A stretch of DNA of 64,000 nt from Rhodovulum sulfidophilum DSM 1374 (GCF_001633165.1 NZ_CP015418.1:186001-250000), one strand, 5' to 3'. Counted from the first letter of the stretch, positions 44,443-56,937 are shown. Notes: generated by a model not told the origin, from the letters alone. A program made the numbers and translations.

Positions 44443-44976
44443 TTACTTCTTCTTGCCTTCCTTGCGGAAGATGAACTCACCCTTGTAGCGGATGCCCTTG
44501 CCCTTGTAGGGCTCGGGGCCGCGCCACTCGCGGATGTTCGCGGCGACCTGCCCGACCTGTTGCTGGTCGATGCCTTCCACCACGATCTCGGTCGGTTTCG
44601 GGGCGGTCACGGTGACGCCCTGAGGGACCTCGAAATTGACATCATGCGAGTAGCCGAGGTTGAGCTTGAGCACGTTGCCCTGCATCGCGGCACGATAGCC
44701 CACACCCTGGATCTCAAGCTCGCGCTTGAAACCATCGCTCACCCCCTTGACGAGGTTCGCGACCATGCTGCGGGACATGCCCCACTGCTGGCGGGCACGC
44801 TTGGACGTACCGCGCGGCGTGATGCTGACGGTGTTATCCTCGACCGCGATGGTGACATCGTCGGTCGCGGTGAAGATGCGGGTGCCCTTGGGCCCCTTCA
44901 CTTCGACGGTCTGGCCGGAGACGGATGCGGAAACACCCGACGGCAGCTCGACCGGTTTCTTACCAATACGAGACAT
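44443..44976 (-). CDS. rplF: Ribosomal protein uL6
   Basis: 177 residues, [19 protein letters not shown], with the repeated RNA-binding motifs and [22 protein letters not shown] at the end. Confidence 0.97.
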   Translation of the reverse strand: MSRIGKKPVELPSGVSASVSGQTVEVKGPKGTRIFTATDDVTIAVEDNTVSITPRGTSKRARQQWGMSRSMVANLVKGVSDGFKRELEIQGVGYRAAMQGNVLKLNLGYSHDVNFEVPQGVTVTAPKPTEIVVEGIDQQQVGQVAANIREWRGPEPYKGKGIRYKGEFIFRKEGKKK

Positions 44977-44988
44977 TGCCTTCCCTCC

Positions 44989-45387
44989 TCAGAACACCGT
45001 GCAGAGCACTTCGCCGCCGACATTCGCCGACCGCGCAGACGCATCCGACATCACGCCCTTGGACGTCGACACGATCGAGACACCCAGACCCTGGCGCACC
45101 GAGGGCAGGTCCTTCACGCTCATGTAGACACGACGGCCGGGGGTCGAGACGCGCTTGACTTCGCGAATGACCGGCTGGCCTTCATAGTATTTCAGGCTGA
45201 CTTCCAGCTCGGGCAGGCCGGTCTTGCCGGTCGTGGCCTCATAGCCGCGGATGTAGCCTTCATCCTTCAGCACGTCGAGCACCCAGGCACGGAGCCTGGA
45301 GGCGGGTGTACGCACCGTCGATTTGCCACGCATCTGCGCGTTGCGGATGCGGGTCAGCATATCGCCGAGAGGATCGTTCACGGACAT
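44989..45387 (-). CDS. rpsH: Ribosomal protein uS8
   Basis: 132 residues, [19 protein letters not shown], with the C-terminal [18 protein letters not shown]. In other bacteria uS8 represses the spc operon through its mRNA; no such RNA element is evident to me here. Confidence 0.97.
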   Translation of the reverse strand: MSVNDPLGDMLTRIRNAQMRGKSTVRTPASRLRAWVLDVLKDEGYIRGYEATTGKTGLPELEVSLKYYEGQPVIREVKRVSTPGRRVYMSVKDLPSVRQGLGVSIVSTSKGVMSDASARSANVGGEVLCTVF

Positions 45388-45399
45388 CTCTTCCCCTCC

Positions 45400-45705
45400 T
45401 TACCAGCTCGACTTCACCATGCCGGGGATCTGGCCCATCGAGCCCAGATCGCGCAGCATGATCCGCGAGATTTTCAACTTGCGGTAATAGGCGTGCGGAC
45501 GCCCGGTGAGCTGGCAGCGGTTGTGCAGCCGGGTAGCCGAGGAGTTGCGCGGCAGCTTGGCAAGCTTGAGCCGCGCCTTGAACCGCTCTTCCATCGGAAG
45601 ATCCTCGTTGGTCGCGATCTCTTTCAGCTTCGCACGCTTGGTCGCGTATTTCTCGACCAGGCGCTGACGCTTGAGCTCGCGCTGAACCATAGATTTCTTA
45701 GCCAT
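45400..45705 (-). CDS. rpsN: Ribosomal protein uS14
   Basis: 101 residues, [16 protein letters not shown], with [20 protein letters not shown]. It has only one Cys in the motif, so it is the zinc-independent long form. Confidence 0.96.
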   Translation of the reverse strand: MAKKSMVQRELKRQRLVEKYATKRAKLKEIATNEDLPMEERFKARLKLAKLPRNSSATRLHNRCQLTGRPHAYYRKLKISRIMLRDLGSMGQIPGMVKSSW

Positions 45706-45726
45706 GTAGTGTTCTCCCTCCCGCGA

Positions 45727-46290
45727 TCAGCTGTTGAACGGCATGTTGAAGTGCTTCAACAGCGCCTTCGCTTCCGCGTCGGTGCTCGCGGTCGTGGCAA
45801 TGACGATGTCCATGCCCCAGACCTCGTCGACTTTGTCGTACTCGATCTCGGGGAACACGATGTGCTCTTTCAGGCCCATCGCGTAGTTGCCGCGGCCGTC
45901 GAAGGCCTTGCCCGAAACGCCCCGGAAGTCCCGGATACGCGGCATCGCAATGGTGATCAGGCGGTCGAGGAATTCGTACATCCGGTCGCCGCGAAGCGTG
46001 ACCTTGGTCCCCAGCGGCATGTCCTCGCGGACGCGGAAGCCGGCGATCGACTTCTTGGCCTTGGTGACGACGGCTTTCTGACCGGCGATCTGGCTCAGAT
46101 CTTCCTGCGCCGATTTCGACTTCTTCGAATCGCGCACAGCCTCGGCACCGCAGCCGATGTTGAGCACGATCTTGTCGAGCCGCGGGATCATCATGTCGTT
46201 CTTGTAGCCGAACTCTTCCTTCAGAGCGGCCCGGATGGTTTCCCGGTAGAGCGACTTGAGACGCGGGGTATAGGTGGCAGCATCAAGCAT
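45727..46290 (-). CDS. rplE: Ribosomal protein uL5
   Basis: 187 residues with [18 protein letters not shown] and [19 protein letters not shown]. It binds 5S rRNA and the P-site tRNA. It overlaps rplX by 8 bp. Confidence 0.97.
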   Translation of the reverse strand: MLDAATYTPRLKSLYRETIRAALKEEFGYKNDMMIPRLDKIVLNIGCGAEAVRDSKKSKSAQEDLSQIAGQKAVVTKAKKSIAGFRVREDMPLGTKVTLRGDRMYEFLDRLITIAMPRIRDFRGVSGKAFDGRGNYAMGLKEHIVFPEIEYDKVDEVWGMDIVIATTASTDAEAKALLKHFNMPFNS

Positions 46291-46597
46291 CGATCACTTC
46301 CCCCGATTTCTTGGCAAAGCGAACCTTCTTGCCGTCTTCCACGCGGAAGCCGACGCGGGTCGGGCCACCTTCCTTGGGATCGACGATGGCCAGGTTGGAC
46401 AGGTCGATCGGCATGGCTTTCGGCACGCGGCCGCCCTGGCTGTTCTGGGTCTGGCGCTGGTGACGCACCGCCATGTTCAGGCCCTCGACGACGGCCTTGC
46501 CGGCCTTGGGATCGACCGAGAGGATGGTGCCTTCGCGGCCCTTGTCCTTGCCCGCGAGCACGACGACCTTGTCGTCCTTCTTAAGCTTGGCAGCCAT
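46283..46597 (-). CDS. rplX: Ribosomal protein uL24
   Basis: 104 residues with the KOW motif [20 protein letters not shown]. It acts early in large-subunit assembly. The ATG overlaps the last base of the rplN stop. Confidence 0.96.
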   Translation of the reverse strand: MAAKLKKDDKVVVLAGKDKGREGTILSVDPKAGKAVVEGLNMAVRHQRQTQNSQGGRVPKAMPIDLSNLAIVDPKEGGPTRVGFRVEDGKKVRFAKKSGEVIDA

Positions 46598-46965
46598 CAG
46601 AGCACCTCCGGAGCCAGCGAGATGATCTTCATGAAGCTCTTGGCACGAAGCTCGCGCACGACGGGCCCGAAGATCCGGGTGCCGACGGGCTCGTTGTTGT
46701 TGTTGAGGATCACGGCGGCGTTGCGATCAAAGCGGATCGCGGTTCCGTCTTCGCGACGGACTTCCTTGGCGGTGCGCACGACGACAGCCTTGCGGACATC
46801 GCCTTTCTTGACGCGGCCACGCGGAATGGCTTCCTTTACCGAGACGACGATGATGTCGCCGACAGAAGCGTATTTCCGCTTGGACCCACCGAGGACCTTG
46901 ATGCACTGAACCCGGCGTGCGCCGGAGTTGTCAGCGACATCCAGATTGGTCTGCATCTGGATCAT
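46597..46965 (-). CDS. rplN: Ribosomal protein uL14
   Basis: 122 residues, [20 protein letters not shown], ending ISLAPEVL. In the 64-bp space before it (46966-47029) a CTTTGGGAC-CGA-GTCCCAGGG hairpin is seen, possibly regulatory. Confidence 0.97.
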   Translation of the reverse strand: MIQMQTNLDVADNSGARRVQCIKVLGGSKRKYASVGDIIVVSVKEAIPRGRVKKGDVRKAVVVRTAKEVRREDGTAIRFDRNAAVILNNNNEPVGTRIFGPVVRELRAKSFMKIISLAPEVL

Positions 46966-47029
46966 TGGGTTACTCCCGACCTTTGGGACCGAGTCCCAGG
47001 GTTTCGCTCAAACCGAAAGGCGGTACAGG

Positions 47030-47260
47030 TCAGGCCTGCACCACCTCCCAGCGTTTCGTCTTCGACTTCGGCGCACATTCCTGAATGCGCACACGGTCGC
47101 CCACCTTGAAGGTGTTGTTCTCGTCGTGAGCCCGGTATTTCTTGGACTTACGAATGGTCTTCTTCAGCACGGGGTGCGTGAAACGGCGTTCGACCAGGAC
47201 GGTGACGGTCTGATCGTTCAGATCGCTGGTCACGGTGCCTTGCAGGATACGTTTGGGCAT
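47030..47260 (-). CDS. rpsQ: Ribosomal protein uS17
   Basis: 76 residues, [20 protein letters not shown], an OB-fold rRNA-binding protein with the [15 protein letters not shown] segment. Confidence 0.96.
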   Translation of the reverse strand: MPKRILQGTVTSDLNDQTVTVLVERRFTHPVLKKTIRKSKKYRAHDENNTFKVGDRVRIQECAPKSKTKRWEVVQA

Positions 47261-47274
47261 CTGTCAGGCTCCCC

Positions 47275-47475
47275 TTATTCCGACGCCTTGGCGGCTTTTT
47301 CGTTCAGCACCGTCTTCACGCGCGCGACGTCGCGGCGGACTTCGCGGAAGCGGGCGGTGTTCTCGAGCGCATTCGTGGCCTGCTGGAAGCGCAGGTTGAA
47401 GGCCTCTTTCTTCAGGCTCGCCAGCGCTTCGCGCAGCTGGTCGGGCGTTTTGTCTCGCAGTTCCTGGGCGTTCAT
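47275..47475 (-). CDS. rpmC: Ribosomal protein uL29
   Basis: 66 residues from ATG 47475, [20 protein letters not shown], all helical. A longer in-frame start at 47688 is rejected, because it reads through a terminator and promoter. Confidence 0.95.
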   Translation of the reverse strand: MNAQELRDKTPDQLREALASLKKEAFNLRFQQATNALENTARFREVRRDVARVKTVLNEKAAKASE

Positions 47476-47566
47476 CGCCTGTATCGTCCTTTCAACATCA
47501 ACGGAGGGCCCCAAGCCTCTCGCGAGGGTCACCCTGATTCCGATGGAGGTTCGCGGATGAGAGGCC

Positions 47567-47595
47567 CGCATAAGCCCCAAACCCGAATAAAGCAA
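47567..47595 (-). promoter_or_regulatory. Predicted internal promoter for rpmC onward
   Basis: On the minus strand TTGCTT (47595-47590), 17 bp and TATGCG (47572-47567), ~92 bases before the rpmC start and immediately after an intrinsic terminator. The match and spacing are good for a housekeeping sigma-70-type promoter in this group. Confidence 0.55.
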
Positions 47596-47640
47596 GCCCC
47601 GATCGCATCCGCCCGTCCGGGCAGCGCGTCGGGAACCACC

Positions 47641-47674
47641 GGAAAGAAAAGGCCCCCGCCTTGGCGCGGGGGCC
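47641..47674 (-). terminator. Intrinsic terminator between rplP and rpmC
   Basis: The 9-bp arms GGCCCCCGC and GCGGGGGCC surround a 6-base loop and are followed on the minus strand by TTTTCTTTCC. It begins 25 bp after the rplP stop. It is an excellent rho-independent terminator by form and splits the classical S10 operon. Confidence 0.75.
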
Positions 47675-47698
47675 CTTCGTGATTTCAAGCGACCGGGA

Positions 47699-48112
47699 TT
47701 ACCAGTCTTCGCGTTCGACGATCCGGGTCTTGATCGGCAGCTTCATGGCCGCAAGACGCAGCGCCTCGCGGGCGATGGCCTCGTTGACACCGTCGATCTC
47801 GAACATGATCCGGCCCGGCTTGATCTTCGCGGCCCAGAAATCGACGGAGCCCTTCCCTTTACCCATCCGGACCTCGGTCGGTTTCGACGAGACGGGGGTG
47901 TCGGGGAAGATCCGGATCCAGACCCGGCCCTGACGTTTCATGTGGCGGGTCAGGGCGCGGCGGGCAGCCTCGATCTGACGCGCGGTCACTCGCTCGGGCT
48001 CAGTCGCCTTCAGGCCGAAATGGCCGAAGTTGAGCTCGAATCCGCCTTTTGCCTGGCCGTGAATCCGGCCCTTGTGCATCTTGCGGAATTTCGTGCGCTT
48101 GGGTTGCAGCAT
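47699..48112 (-). CDS. rplP: Ribosomal protein uL16
   Basis: 137 residues, [19 protein letters not shown], with the conserved [19 protein letters not shown]. It lies near the A site of the large subunit. Confidence 0.97.
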   Translation of the reverse strand: MLQPKRTKFRKMHKGRIHGQAKGGFELNFGHFGLKATEPERVTARQIEAARRALTRHMKRQGRVWIRIFPDTPVSSKPTEVRMGKGKGSVDFWAAKIKPGRIMFEIDGVNEAIAREALRLAAMKLPIKTRIVEREDW

Positions 48113-48131
48113 CTCTGTTCTCCTTCAGGGC

Positions 48132-48836
48132 TCAGCGGCGCGGACGGGACGGGCCGCTCCCGCCCTCCTGGAGCTCTGCCTGACGACGGTCGCGGGCACT
48201 GGGATCGTGCTCCATGATCTCGCCTTTGAAGATCCAGACCTTGATGCCGATGATGCCGTAGGGCGTCGTGGCTTCGGCGGTGGCATAGTCGATGTCGGCG
48301 CGCAGCGTGTGCAGCGGCACCCGACCTTCGCGATACCATTCCGTCCGGGCGATCTCGGCGCCGCCGAGGCGGCCCGACACGTTGACCCGGATACCCAGCG
48401 CCCCCATGCGCATGGCGTTTTGCACCGAGCGTTTCATCGCGCGGCGGAAGCTGACCCGGCGTTCCAGCTGCTGGGCGATCGATTCCGCCACCAGCTGACC
48501 GTCGAGCTCGGGCTTGCGGACCTCGACGATGTTGAGATGCAGCTCGCTCTTGGTCATGTTGGCAAGCTTCTTGCGCAGCGTCTCGATATCCGCGCCTTTC
48601 TTGCCGATGATCACACCCGGACGCGCCGTGTGGATCGTCACCCGGCATTTCTTGTGCGGACGCTCGATGATGATGCGGCTGACGCCGGCCTGCTTGCACT
48701 CGGCGCGGATGAAGTCGCGCATCTTGACGTCTTCGAGCAGAAGATCGCCGTAATCCTTGGTGTCGGCGTACCAGCGGCTATCCCAGGTCCGGTTGACCTG
48801 GAGGCGCATGCCGATCGGATTGACCTTGTGACCCAT
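48132..48836 (-). CDS. rpsC: Ribosomal protein uS3
   Basis: 234 residues from ATG 48836, [20 protein letters not shown], with the KH domain [18 protein letters not shown]. The ATG overlaps the rplV stop by one base. Longer in-frame readings are the shadow of rplV. Confidence 0.97.
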   Translation of the reverse strand: MGHKVNPIGMRLQVNRTWDSRWYADTKDYGDLLLEDVKMRDFIRAECKQAGVSRIIIERPHKKCRVTIHTARPGVIIGKKGADIETLRKKLANMTKSELHLNIVEVRKPELDGQLVAESIAQQLERRVSFRRAMKRSVQNAMRMGALGIRVNVSGRLGGAEIARTEWYREGRVPLHTLRADIDYATAEATTPYGIIGIKVWIFKGEIMEHDPSARDRRQAELQEGGSGPSRPRR

Positions 48837-49216
48837 TAGGCTTGCTCCTCGACCTGGCGGACCTTGATGGTGAGTTCCGAGAACGGCTTCATGATCTTGC
48901 CGAACCGGCCACGGGCGCGCGGACGACCGCGCTTCAGCGTCAGGTTCTTGCCCACATAGGCCTCGGCCACGATCAGTTCGTCGACGTCGAGGTTGTGGTT
49001 GTTCTCGGCGTTGGCGATCGCGGACTGAAGGCACTTCTTCACATCGTCGGCGATCCGCTTCTTCGAGAAGGTCAGGTCCGAAAGCGCACGGTCGACCTTC
49101 TTGCCCCGGATCATCGCAGCGACCAGGTTCAGCTTCTGCGGAGAGGTGCGAAGCATGCGCGTCTTGGCCATCGCCTCATTCTCGGCCACGCGGCGGGGGT
49201 TCTTTGCCTTGCCCAT
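48836..49216 (-). CDS. rplV: Ribosomal protein uL22
   Basis: 126 residues with [20 protein letters not shown], and the [17 protein letters not shown] tip that reaches the peptide exit tunnel. Confidence 0.97.
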   Translation of the reverse strand: MGKAKNPRRVAENEAMAKTRMLRTSPQKLNLVAAMIRGKKVDRALSDLTFSKKRIADDVKKCLQSAIANAENNHNLDVDELIVAEAYVGKNLTLKRGRPRARGRFGKIMKPFSELTIKVRQVEEQA

Positions 49217-49221
49217 GACGC

Positions 49222-49500
49222 TTACCTCTTCTTCGCTTTTTTGTCGGCCGCGTGACCGTAATAGGTCCGGGTCGGCGAGTATTCACCGAATTTCTGGCCG
49301 ATCATATCTTCGGACACCGACACGGGGATGTGCTTGTGGCCGTTATAGACGCCAAAGGTGAGCCCCACGAACTGGGGCAGGATGGTGGAACGGCGCGACC
49401 AGATCTTGATGACCTCGTTGCGGCCCGATTCCCGGGCTTTCTCGGCCTTCTTGAGGACATAAGAGTCGACGAAGGGGCCTTTCCAGACAGAACGAGACAT
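49222..49500 (-). CDS. rpsS: Ribosomal protein uS19
   Basis: 92 residues, [20 protein letters not shown], with [20 protein letters not shown]. It contacts uS13 in the head of the small subunit. Confidence 0.97.
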   Translation of the reverse strand: MSRSVWKGPFVDSYVLKKAEKARESGRNEVIKIWSRRSTILPQFVGLTFGVYNGHKHIPVSVSEDMIGQKFGEYSPTRTYYGHAADKKAKKR

Positions 49501-49503
49501 GGC

Positions 49504-50343
49504 TTAACGACCCTTCTTGCGCGCGTGACGGGACCGGAGAATGTACTTGTCGGTCGTCTTGTTGCGGCGCGTCTTGGCGCCCTTGGTCGGCTTGCCCCAG
49601 GGGGTGACCGGATGACGGCCGCCCGAAGTCCGGCCTTCACCGCCGCCATGGGGGTGATCGATCGGGTTCATGACCACACCGCGGACCGACGGACGCTTGC
49701 CGAGATGGCGGTTGCGGCCGGCCTTGCCGATGTTCTGGTTCGAATTGTCGGGGTTCGACACGGCACCGACGGTGGCCATGCATTCCTGACGCACCAGCCG
49801 CAGCTCGCCCGAGGAGAGGCGGATCTGGGCATAGCCGCCATCACGACCGACGAACTGGGCATAGGTGCCCGCGGCGCGCGCGATCTGGCCGCCCTTGCCG
49901 GGCTTCAGCTCGACATTGTGGACGATCGTGCCGATCGGCAGGCCGGTGAAGGGCATCGCGTTGCCGGGCTTCACGTCGGCTTTCTTCGAGGCGACGACCT
50001 TGTCACCCACGGCCAGGCGCTGCGGCGCCAGGATATAGGCCAGCTCGCCATCCTCGTAGCGGATCAGGGCGATGAAGGCGGTCCGGTTCGGGTCGTATTC
50101 GATCCGTTCGACGGCTCCGCCCACGTCGAGCTTCGTGCGCTTGAAATCCACGATGCGGTAGAGGCGTTTCGCCCCGCCGCCCCGGCGGCGTGCCGTGATC
50201 CGCCCGGCATTGTTCCGGCCACCCGATTTGGTCAGACCCTCGGTGAGGGTCTTGACCGGGCGGCCTTTCCAAAGCTCGGAACGGTCGATCAGAACCAGCC
50301 CACGCTGGCCCGGCGTCGTCGGCTTGTACGACTTGAGTGCCAT
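49504..50343 (-). CDS. rplB: Ribosomal protein uL2
   Basis: 279 residues with [19 protein letters not shown] and [19 protein letters not shown], the segment next to the peptidyl-transferase centre. It follows a terminator-like hairpin, which is unusual in this operon. Confidence 0.97.
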   Translation of the reverse strand: MALKSYKPTTPGQRGLVLIDRSELWKGRPVKTLTEGLTKSGGRNNAGRITARRRGGGAKRLYRIVDFKRTKLDVGGAVERIEYDPNRTAFIALIRYEDGELAYILAPQRLAVGDKVVASKKADVKPGNAMPFTGLPIGTIVHNVELKPGKGGQIARAAGTYAQFVGRDGGYAQIRLSSGELRLVRQECMATVGAVSNPDNSNQNIGKAGRNRHLGKRPSVRGVVMNPIDHPHGGGEGRTSGGRHPVTPWGKPTKGAKTRRNKTTDKYILRSRHARKKGR

Positions 50344-50418
50344 GCTTTCTGTCTTCCGTCAGCTTCGGACCAGAATGGTCCGGTTGTCGTCAGGGATCCG
50401 AAGACCCCGCCTTGATGG

Positions 50419-50450
50419 AAAAAATCCGGCCCCGGTTAAAGCCGGGGCCG
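50419..50450 (-). terminator. Intrinsic terminator-like hairpin between rplW and rplB
   Basis: The 9-bp arms CGGCCCCGG and CCGGGGCCG surround the loop TTAAAG and are followed on the minus strand by A and then TTTTTT. It lies 18 bp after the rplW stop. A smaller hairpin CGGACC-AGAAT-GGTCCG at 50367-50383 comes before rplB. No clear promoter is seen between them, so partial read-through or attenuation is more likely than full termination. Confidence 0.7.
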
Positions 50451-50468
50451 AAGATTCGTTGCCTTCTA

Positions 50469-50765
50469 TCAGAGACCCGTGGTCACGTCGATAGTGTTCC
50501 CCTCCTCGAGGGTCACATAGGCCTTCTTGACGTTCTTGCGGCGACCGAGGATCCCCTTGAACCGCTTGACCTTGCCCTTGGTGATGGTGGTGTTGACCGC
50601 CTTCACCTTCACGCCGAAGAGGTTTTCGACCGCTTCCTTGATCTCGGGCTTGTTCGCATCCATCGCCACTTCGAAGACCACGGCATTGGCCTCGGAGGCC
50701 ATCGTCGCTTTCTCGGTGATGATCGGCTTGCGGATCACGTCGTAATGTTCCGGCTTCACGCTCAT
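50469..50765 (-). CDS. rplW: Ribosomal protein uL23
   Basis: 98 residues with [19 protein letters not shown] and [16 protein letters not shown]. It lies at the tunnel exit and binds trigger factor and SRP. Overlaps rplD by 4 bp. Confidence 0.97.
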   Translation of the reverse strand: MSVKPEHYDVIRKPIITEKATMASEANAVVFEVAMDANKPEIKEAVENLFGVKVKAVNTTITKGKVKRFKGILGRRKNVKKAYVTLEEGNTIDVTTGL

Positions 50766-51382
50766 TTCAGTCGAGCCTCCAGGGCTTCGACACCCGCCTT
50801 GGTGAGCACGAGGGTGTCACGGCGGAGGATGTCATAGACGTTGGCGCCCATCGACGGCAGCACATCGAGACCCTCGATGTTGCGCGCCGCCATGGCGAAG
50901 TTCTCGTTCACCTCGGCGCCATCGATGATCAGCACGCGCTTCCAGCCCAGGTTCTTGACCGATTTGGCCAGTTCCGAGGTCTTGGGCGCGGCCATATCGG
51001 CCGTCTCCAGAACGATCAGCTCGCCCGCCTTCAGCTTGGCGCTGAGCGCGTGCTTGAGACCCAGCTTACGGAATTTCTTCGGCAGGTCGTGGGCATGGCT
51101 GCGCGGGGTCGGCCCCTTGTAGACGCCACCCTTGCGGAAGATCGGCGCATTCCGGTCACCGTGGCGTGCGCCGCCGGTGCCCTTCTGGCGATAGATCTTC
51201 TTGGTCGAGTAGCTGGTCTCGGACCGGGTCTTGACCTTGTGGGTGCCGGCCTGCGCACGGGCGCGCTGCCAGCGCACCACGCGGTGCAGGATGTCGGTAC
51301 GGGGCTCGAGGCCGAAGATCTCGTCGCCGAGATCGACGGTGCCGGCCTTGGCGCCGTCCAGTTTGATCACGTCGAGTTTCAT
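50762..51382 (-). CDS. rplD: Ribosomal protein uL4
   Basis: 206 residues from ATG 51382, [20 protein letters not shown], with [20 protein letters not shown], the loop that reaches the exit tunnel. In enteric bacteria uL4 regulates the S10 operon; whether it does here is unknown. Confidence 0.97.
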   Translation of the reverse strand: MKLDVIKLDGAKAGTVDLGDEIFGLEPRTDILHRVVRWQRARAQAGTHKVKTRSETSYSTKKIYRQKGTGGARHGDRNAPIFRKGGVYKGPTPRSHAHDLPKKFRKLGLKHALSAKLKAGELIVLETADMAAPKTSELAKSVKNLGWKRVLIIDGAEVNENFAMAARNIEGLDVLPSMGANVYDILRRDTLVLTKAGVEALEARLK

Positions 51383-52104
51383 TCTTCGCCTCCTTCGGCG
51401 GGCGCTTCGGCAGCGGTCGCCTCGGCCTGGGCCGATTTCAGAGCAGCCGGCAGGACCAGATTGTCCGGGGTCGCCTTCTTGACCGCGTCCTTGATCGTCA
51501 CCCAGCCGCCCTTGGCGCCGGGAACCGCACCCTTGATCATGATCAGGCCACGATCGGCATCGGTCTTGACGACCTGCAGGTTCTGCGTGGTCACGCGGGC
51601 TGCGCCCATGTGGCCGGCCATCTTCTTGCCCTTGAACACGCGGCCCGGGTCCTGACACTGACCGGTCGAACCATGCGACCGGTGGCTGATCGACACGCCG
51701 TGTGAGGCGCGCAGACCGCCGAAATTGTGCCGTTTCATCGCACCGGCAAAGCCCTTGCCGATCGAGGTGCCCGAGACATCGACGAACTGGCCTTCGAAGT
51801 AATGATCGGCGGTGATTTCCTCACCGACACCGATCAGGTTCTCGGGGGCCACGCGGAATTCCGCGACCTTCCGCTTCGGCGCCACGCTGGCCTTGGCGAA
51901 ATGGCCGCGCATCGCTGCCGAGACCCGCTTGGCCTTGGCCGAGCCCGAGCCGAGCTGAACAGCCGTGTAGCCATCGGTTTCGACGGTCCGCTGGGCCACC
52001 ACCTGGCAGCCGTCAAGCTGCAGGACGGTGACGGGCACCTGACGTCCGTCGTCCATGAACAGCCGGGTCATGCCCAGCTTCTTTGCAATCACACCAGAGC
52101 GCAT
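51379..52104 (-). CDS. rplC: Ribosomal protein uL3
   Basis: 241 residues from ATG 52104, [20 protein letters not shown], with [20 protein letters not shown] near the peptidyl-transferase centre. It has an acidic Ala/Glu-rich tail common in alphaproteobacteria. It overlaps rplD by 4 bp. Confidence 0.97.
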   Translation of the reverse strand: MRSGVIAKKLGMTRLFMDDGRQVPVTVLQLDGCQVVAQRTVETDGYTAVQLGSGSAKAKRVSAAMRGHFAKASVAPKRKVAEFRVAPENLIGVGEEITADHYFEGQFVDVSGTSIGKGFAGAMKRHNFGGLRASHGVSISHRSHGSTGQCQDPGRVFKGKKMAGHMGAARVTTQNLQVVKTDADRGLIMIKGAVPGAKGGWVTIKDAVKKATPDNLVLPAALKSAQAEATAAEAPAEGGEE

Positions 52105-52118
52105 CCTGGGTGCCCTCC

Positions 52119-52427
52119 TCAAACCTTGATCTCGACGTCGACACCCGCGGCGAGGTCGAGCTTCATGAGCGCGTCCACGGTCTGGGGGGTCGGGTCGATG
52201 ATGTCGAGAAGCCGCTTGTGCGTGCGGATTTCCCACTGGTCACGGGACTTCTTGTCGATGTGGGGGCCACGAAGAACCGTGAATTTCTCGATCTTGTTCG
52301 GCAGCGGAATGGGCCCGCGCACCTGGGCGCCGGTCCGCTTGGCGGTATTCACGATCTCCTGCGTGCTGGCATCCAGAACGCGGTAGTCGAAGGCCTTCAG
52401 CCGAATGCGGATATTCTGACTTTGCAT
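52119..52427 (-). CDS. rpsJ: Ribosomal protein uS10
   Basis: 102 residues, [20 protein letters not shown], with [19 protein letters not shown]. It is the first S10-operon gene, directly after tuf; a TGAGGG site lies upstream. Confidence 0.97.
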   Translation of the reverse strand: MQSQNIRIRLKAFDYRVLDASTQEIVNTAKRTGAQVRGPIPLPNKIEKFTVLRGPHIDKKSRDQWEIRTHKRLLDIIDPTPQTVDALMKLDLAAGVDVEIKV

Positions 52428-52449
52428 GTTTTTTTGCCCTCAGGCTGAA

Positions 52450-52472
52450 GGGCGGGTCAAACTGACCCGCCC
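52450..52472 (-). terminator. Hairpin between tuf and rpsJ
   Basis: The 10-bp arms GGGCGGGTCA and TGACCCGCCC enclose a 3-base loop. On the minus strand TTCAGCC follows and a poly-A stretch precedes the rpsJ start. It is probably an attenuator or mRNA processing site between the tuf and S10 parts, not a full terminator. Confidence 0.5.
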
Positions 52473-52484
52473 GGGCCTTTTGCG

Positions 52485-53660
<1,176 letters not shown>

Positions 53661-53726
53661 GGTCGTCTCCTCTAGTTCCTTGATGCCGGGCGTCGCCGCG
53701 CAGCGCGCGCCCGGACCGTGTCACGT

Positions 53727-55850
53727 TCAGGCGTATTTCGCCTGGATTTCATCGCTGATGTTCTGCGGAACCGGCTCGTAATGGTCGAACTGCATCGTGA
53801 ACACGGCGCGGCCCGAGGACATCGAGCGCAGCGTGTTGATGTAACCGAACATGTTGGCCAGCGGCACCATGGCGCTGATCACGTTGGCATTCCCGCGGGT
53901 ATCCTGGCCCTGCACCATGCCGCGACGGCTGGTCAGGTCGCCGATGATGCTGCCGGTATATTCCTCGGGCGTCACCACCTCGACCTTCATGATCGGCTCG
54001 AGCAGCTTGGCGCCGGCCTTCTTGAGGCCTTCGCGCATCCCCGCGCGGGTCGCGATCTCGAAGGCCAGGACCGACGAGTCGACGTCGTGGAAGGCACCGT
54101 CGACCAGGGCCACCTTGAGGTCGATTACCGGGAAGCCGGCCAGCGGGCCCGAATCCATGACCGACTTGATGCCCTTCTCGACGCCGGGGATGTATTCCTT
54201 CGGCACCGCACCACCGACGATCCGGCTTTCGAACGAGTAGCCCTCGCCCGGCTCGGTCGGCATGATCTCGAGCTTGACGCGGGCGAACTGGCCCGTGCCG
54301 CCGGTCTGCTTCTTGTGGGTGTAGTCGACATCGGCCTTGTGGCTGATGGTCTCGCGATAGGCCACCTGCGGGGCGCCGATATTCGCCTCGACCTTGAACT
54401 CCCGCTTCATGCGGTCGACCAGGATGTCGAGGTGAAGTTCGCCCATGCCCTTCATGATGGTCTGACCGGATTCGATGTTGGTCTCGACGCGGAAGGACGG
54501 ATCCTCGGCCGCAAGACGCTGCAGCGCCAGAGCCATCTTCTCCTGGTCGGCCTTCGATTTCGGCTCGACGGCGATCTCGATCACCGGATCGGGGAAGCTC
54601 ATGGTTTCCAGAACCACCGGCTTGGAGGCATCGCACAGGGTGTCGCCCGTGGTGGTTTCCTTCAGACCGGCAAGCGCGATGATGTCGCCCGCGAAGGCCT
54701 CGTCGATTTCCTCGCGGTTGTTCGAGTGCATCATCATCATCCGACCGACGCGCTCTTTCTTGCCCTTGGTCGCGTTCAGGATCGATTCACCCTTCTTCAT
54801 CACGCCGGAATAGATCCGGGTAAAGGTCAGCGAGCCGACGAAGGGGTCGTTCATGATCTTGAACGCAAGCGCCGAGAACGGCTCGTCGTCATTGGCGTGA
54901 CGGGCGATGTTGCGCTCTTCGGTTTCGTCATCCGGCGCGAAGCCCATATAGGCGGGCACGTCCAGCGGCGAGGGAAGATAGTCGATCACGGCGTTCAGCA
55001 GCGGCTGCACGCCCTTGTTCTTGAAGGACGACCCGGCGGTCACCGGCACGAAGGCCAGCGCCAGCGTGCCCTTGCGGATCAACTGGTGCAGGGTATCGGT
55101 GTCGGGTTCGTTGCCTTCGAGATAGGCTTCCATCGCCTCGTCGTCCTGCTCGACGGCAAGCTCGACCAGGTTCGACCGCCACTCGTCGGCCACATCCTTC
55201 AGCTCGGCACGGATCTCCTGACGGGTCCAGGAGGCCCCGAGGTCCTCGCCCTTCCAGGTCCATTCTTCCATGGAGACGAGATCGATGATGCCTTCCAGCT
55301 TGTCCTCGGCACCGATCGGCAGCGCGATCGGGCAGGGGGTGGCGCCGGTGCGGTCCTTGATCATCTTCACGCAGTTGAAGAAGTCGGCGCCGATCTTGTC
55401 CATCTTGTTGACGAAGACGATGCGCGGAACCTTGTAACGGTCGGCCTGACGCCAGACGGTCTCGGTCTGCGGCTCGACGCCGGCATTGGCATCGAGAAGG
55501 CAGATCGCGCCGTCGAGCACGGCCAGCGACCGCTCGACTTCGATGGTGAAGTCGACGTGGCCGGGGGTGTCGATGATGTTGAAGCGGTATTTGGTGTCGG
55601 AGGTCCCTTCCGCCGTCGGATCTTCCTGACGCTGCCAGAAAGTCGTGGTCGCAGCCGAAGTGATGGTGATCCCCCGCTCCTGCTCCTGTTCCATCCAGTC
55701 CATGGTCGCGGCGCCGTCATGGACTTCGCCGAGCTTGTGGGACTTGCCGGTGTAAAAGAGGATGCGCTCGGTCGTCGTGGTCTTGCCCGCATCGATGTGG
55801 GCCATGATCCCGAAGTTCCGGTAGCGTTGAAGAGGATAAGCGCGGGCCAT
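53727..55850 (-). CDS. fusA: Elongation factor G
   Basis: 707 residues. G1 is [11 protein letters not shown]3 DTPGHVDF and G4 NKMD, followed by domains II-V with [14 protein letters not shown] and the C-terminal [20 protein letters not shown]. It drives translocation of tRNAs and mRNA. Confidence 0.97.
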   Translation of the reverse strand: MARAYPLQRYRNFGIMAHIDAGKTTTTERILFYTGKSHKLGEVHDGAATMDWMEQEQERGITITSAATTTFWQRQEDPTAEGTSDTKYRFNIIDTPGHVDFTIEVERSLAVLDGAICLLDANAGVEPQTETVWRQADRYKVPRIVFVNKMDKIGADFFNCVKMIKDRTGATPCPIALPIGAEDKLEGIIDLVSMEEWTWKGEDLGASWTRQEIRAELKDVADEWRSNLVELAVEQDDEAMEAYLEGNEPDTDTLHQLIRKGTLALAFVPVTAGSSFKNKGVQPLLNAVIDYLPSPLDVPAYMGFAPDDETEERNIARHANDDEPFSALAFKIMNDPFVGSLTFTRIYSGVMKKGESILNATKGKKERVGRMMMMHSNNREEIDEAFAGDIIALAGLKETTTGDTLCDASKPVVLETMSFPDPVIEIAVEPKSKADQEKMALALQRLAAEDPSFRVETNIESGQTIMKGMGELHLDILVDRMKREFKVEANIGAPQVAYRETISHKADVDYTHKKQTGGTGQFARVKLEIMPTEPGEGYSFESRIVGGAVPKEYIPGVEKGIKSVMDSGPLAGFPVIDLKVALVDGAFHDVDSSVLAFEIATRAGMREGLKKAGAKLLEPIMKVEVVTPEEYTGSIIGDLTSRRGMVQGQDTRGNANVISAMVPLANMFGYINTLRSMSSGRAVFTMQFDHYEPVPQNISDEIQAKYA

Positions 55851-55876
55851 TGGAGGGTCCTAAGGCTAAAGTTTTG

Positions 55877-56347
55877 TTACCAGCGATAATGGCTGAACGC
55901 TTTGTTGGCGTCGGCCATCTTGTGGGTGTCTTCGCGTTTCTTCACCGCGGTGCCACGGGACTGCACGGCGTCCATCAGTTCGCCGGCGAGCCGCTCTTCC
56001 ATGGTGTTCTCGTTGCGCTTGCGGCTGGCATCGATCAGCCAGCGGATCGCAAGGGCCTCACGGCGCTCGGGGCGCACTTCGACCGGCACCTGATAGGTGG
56101 CACCGCCGACCCGGCGCGAGCGAACCTCGACGGCGGGTTTCACGTTGTCGAGCGCCTCGTGGAACACCTCGACCGGGGCCCGCTTGAGACGGCCCTCGAC
56201 GCGGTCCAGCGCGTTGTAGACGATGCTTTCGGCGGCAGATTTCTTGCCGTCGACCATCAGGTTGTTCATGAATTTCGTCAGCACACGATCGCCAAACTTG
56301 GCGTCGGGCAGGATTTCGCGCTTCTCGGCAGCGTGACGGCGGGACAT
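55877..56347 (-). CDS. rpsG: Ribosomal protein uS7
   Basis: 156 residues, [20 protein letters not shown], ending [18 protein letters not shown]. It nucleates head assembly of the small subunit. Confidence 0.97.
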   Translation of the reverse strand: MSRRHAAEKREILPDAKFGDRVLTKFMNNLMVDGKKSAAESIVYNALDRVEGRLKRAPVEVFHEALDNVKPAVEVRSRRVGGATYQVPVEVRPERREALAIRWLIDASRKRNENTMEERLAGELMDAVQSRGTAVKKREDTHKMADANKAFSHYRW

Positions 56348-56359
56348 CTACGTCTCTCC

Positions 56360-56731
56360 TTACTTCGGACGCTTCGCGCCGTATTTCGAGCGGCGCTGCT
56401 TACGGTCTTTGACGCCCTGGGTGTCCAGCACACCGCGGAGGATGTGATAGCGGACACCGGGAAGGTCTTTCACCCGGCCGCCGCGGATCAGCACGACCGA
56501 GTGCTCCTGCAGGTTGTGGCTCTCGCCAGGGATGTAGCTGATCACCTCGAAACCATTGGTCAGGCGCACCTTGGCGACCTTCCGCATGGCCGAGTTCGGC
56601 TTCTTCGGCGTAGTGGTGTAAACGCGCGTGCAGACGCCGCGCTTCTGCGGGCAGGCCTGCAGGTGCTGCGACTTCTGGCGTTTCACTTTCGGCTGCCGCG
56701 GCTTGCGGATCAGCTGTTGGATTGTCGGCAT
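56360..56731 (-). CDS. rpsL: Ribosomal protein uS12
   Basis: 123 residues with [18 protein letters not shown], whose Lys is the classical streptomycin-sensitive residue, and the loop [20 protein letters not shown]. First gene of the str operon, preceded by a ~200-base leader. Confidence 0.97.
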   Translation of the reverse strand: MPTIQQLIRKPRQPKVKRQKSQHLQACPQKRGVCTRVYTTTPKKPNSAMRKVAKVRLTNGFEVISYIPGESHNLQEHSVVLIRGGRVKDLPGVRYHILRGVLDTQGVKDRKQRRSKYGAKRPK

Positions 56732-56812
56732 CCCGGTTCCCCGTATTGCAACCCGTTCAAATCTCTTCTTCGGTGCGCCCGCAATGGTCTACGGCAACGC
56801 GAAAACCGCATT

Positions 56813-56834
56813 CGTTCCCCTATTCGCGGGAACG
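56813..56834 (-). promoter_or_regulatory. Leader hairpin upstream of rpsL
   Basis: The arms CGTTCCC and GGGAACG with an 8-base loop lie in the untranslated leader about 80 bases before the rpsL start. It could take part in regulation of the str operon. Confidence 0.35.
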
Positions 56835-56937
56835 ACGCGGTGGAGTTCCAGAGGATCGGGGCATAGGGCCCGGATCATGACCACATCAGTTTCGGTATCA
56901 GACACGGCAGGTTGGTTCGCCAGCCCGAAGTGGCAGC

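Noticed and set aside
53718..55889. 723-codon plus-strand frame opposite fusA
   Set aside because: Exact shadow of EF-G, which has all GTPase motifs on the minus strand.
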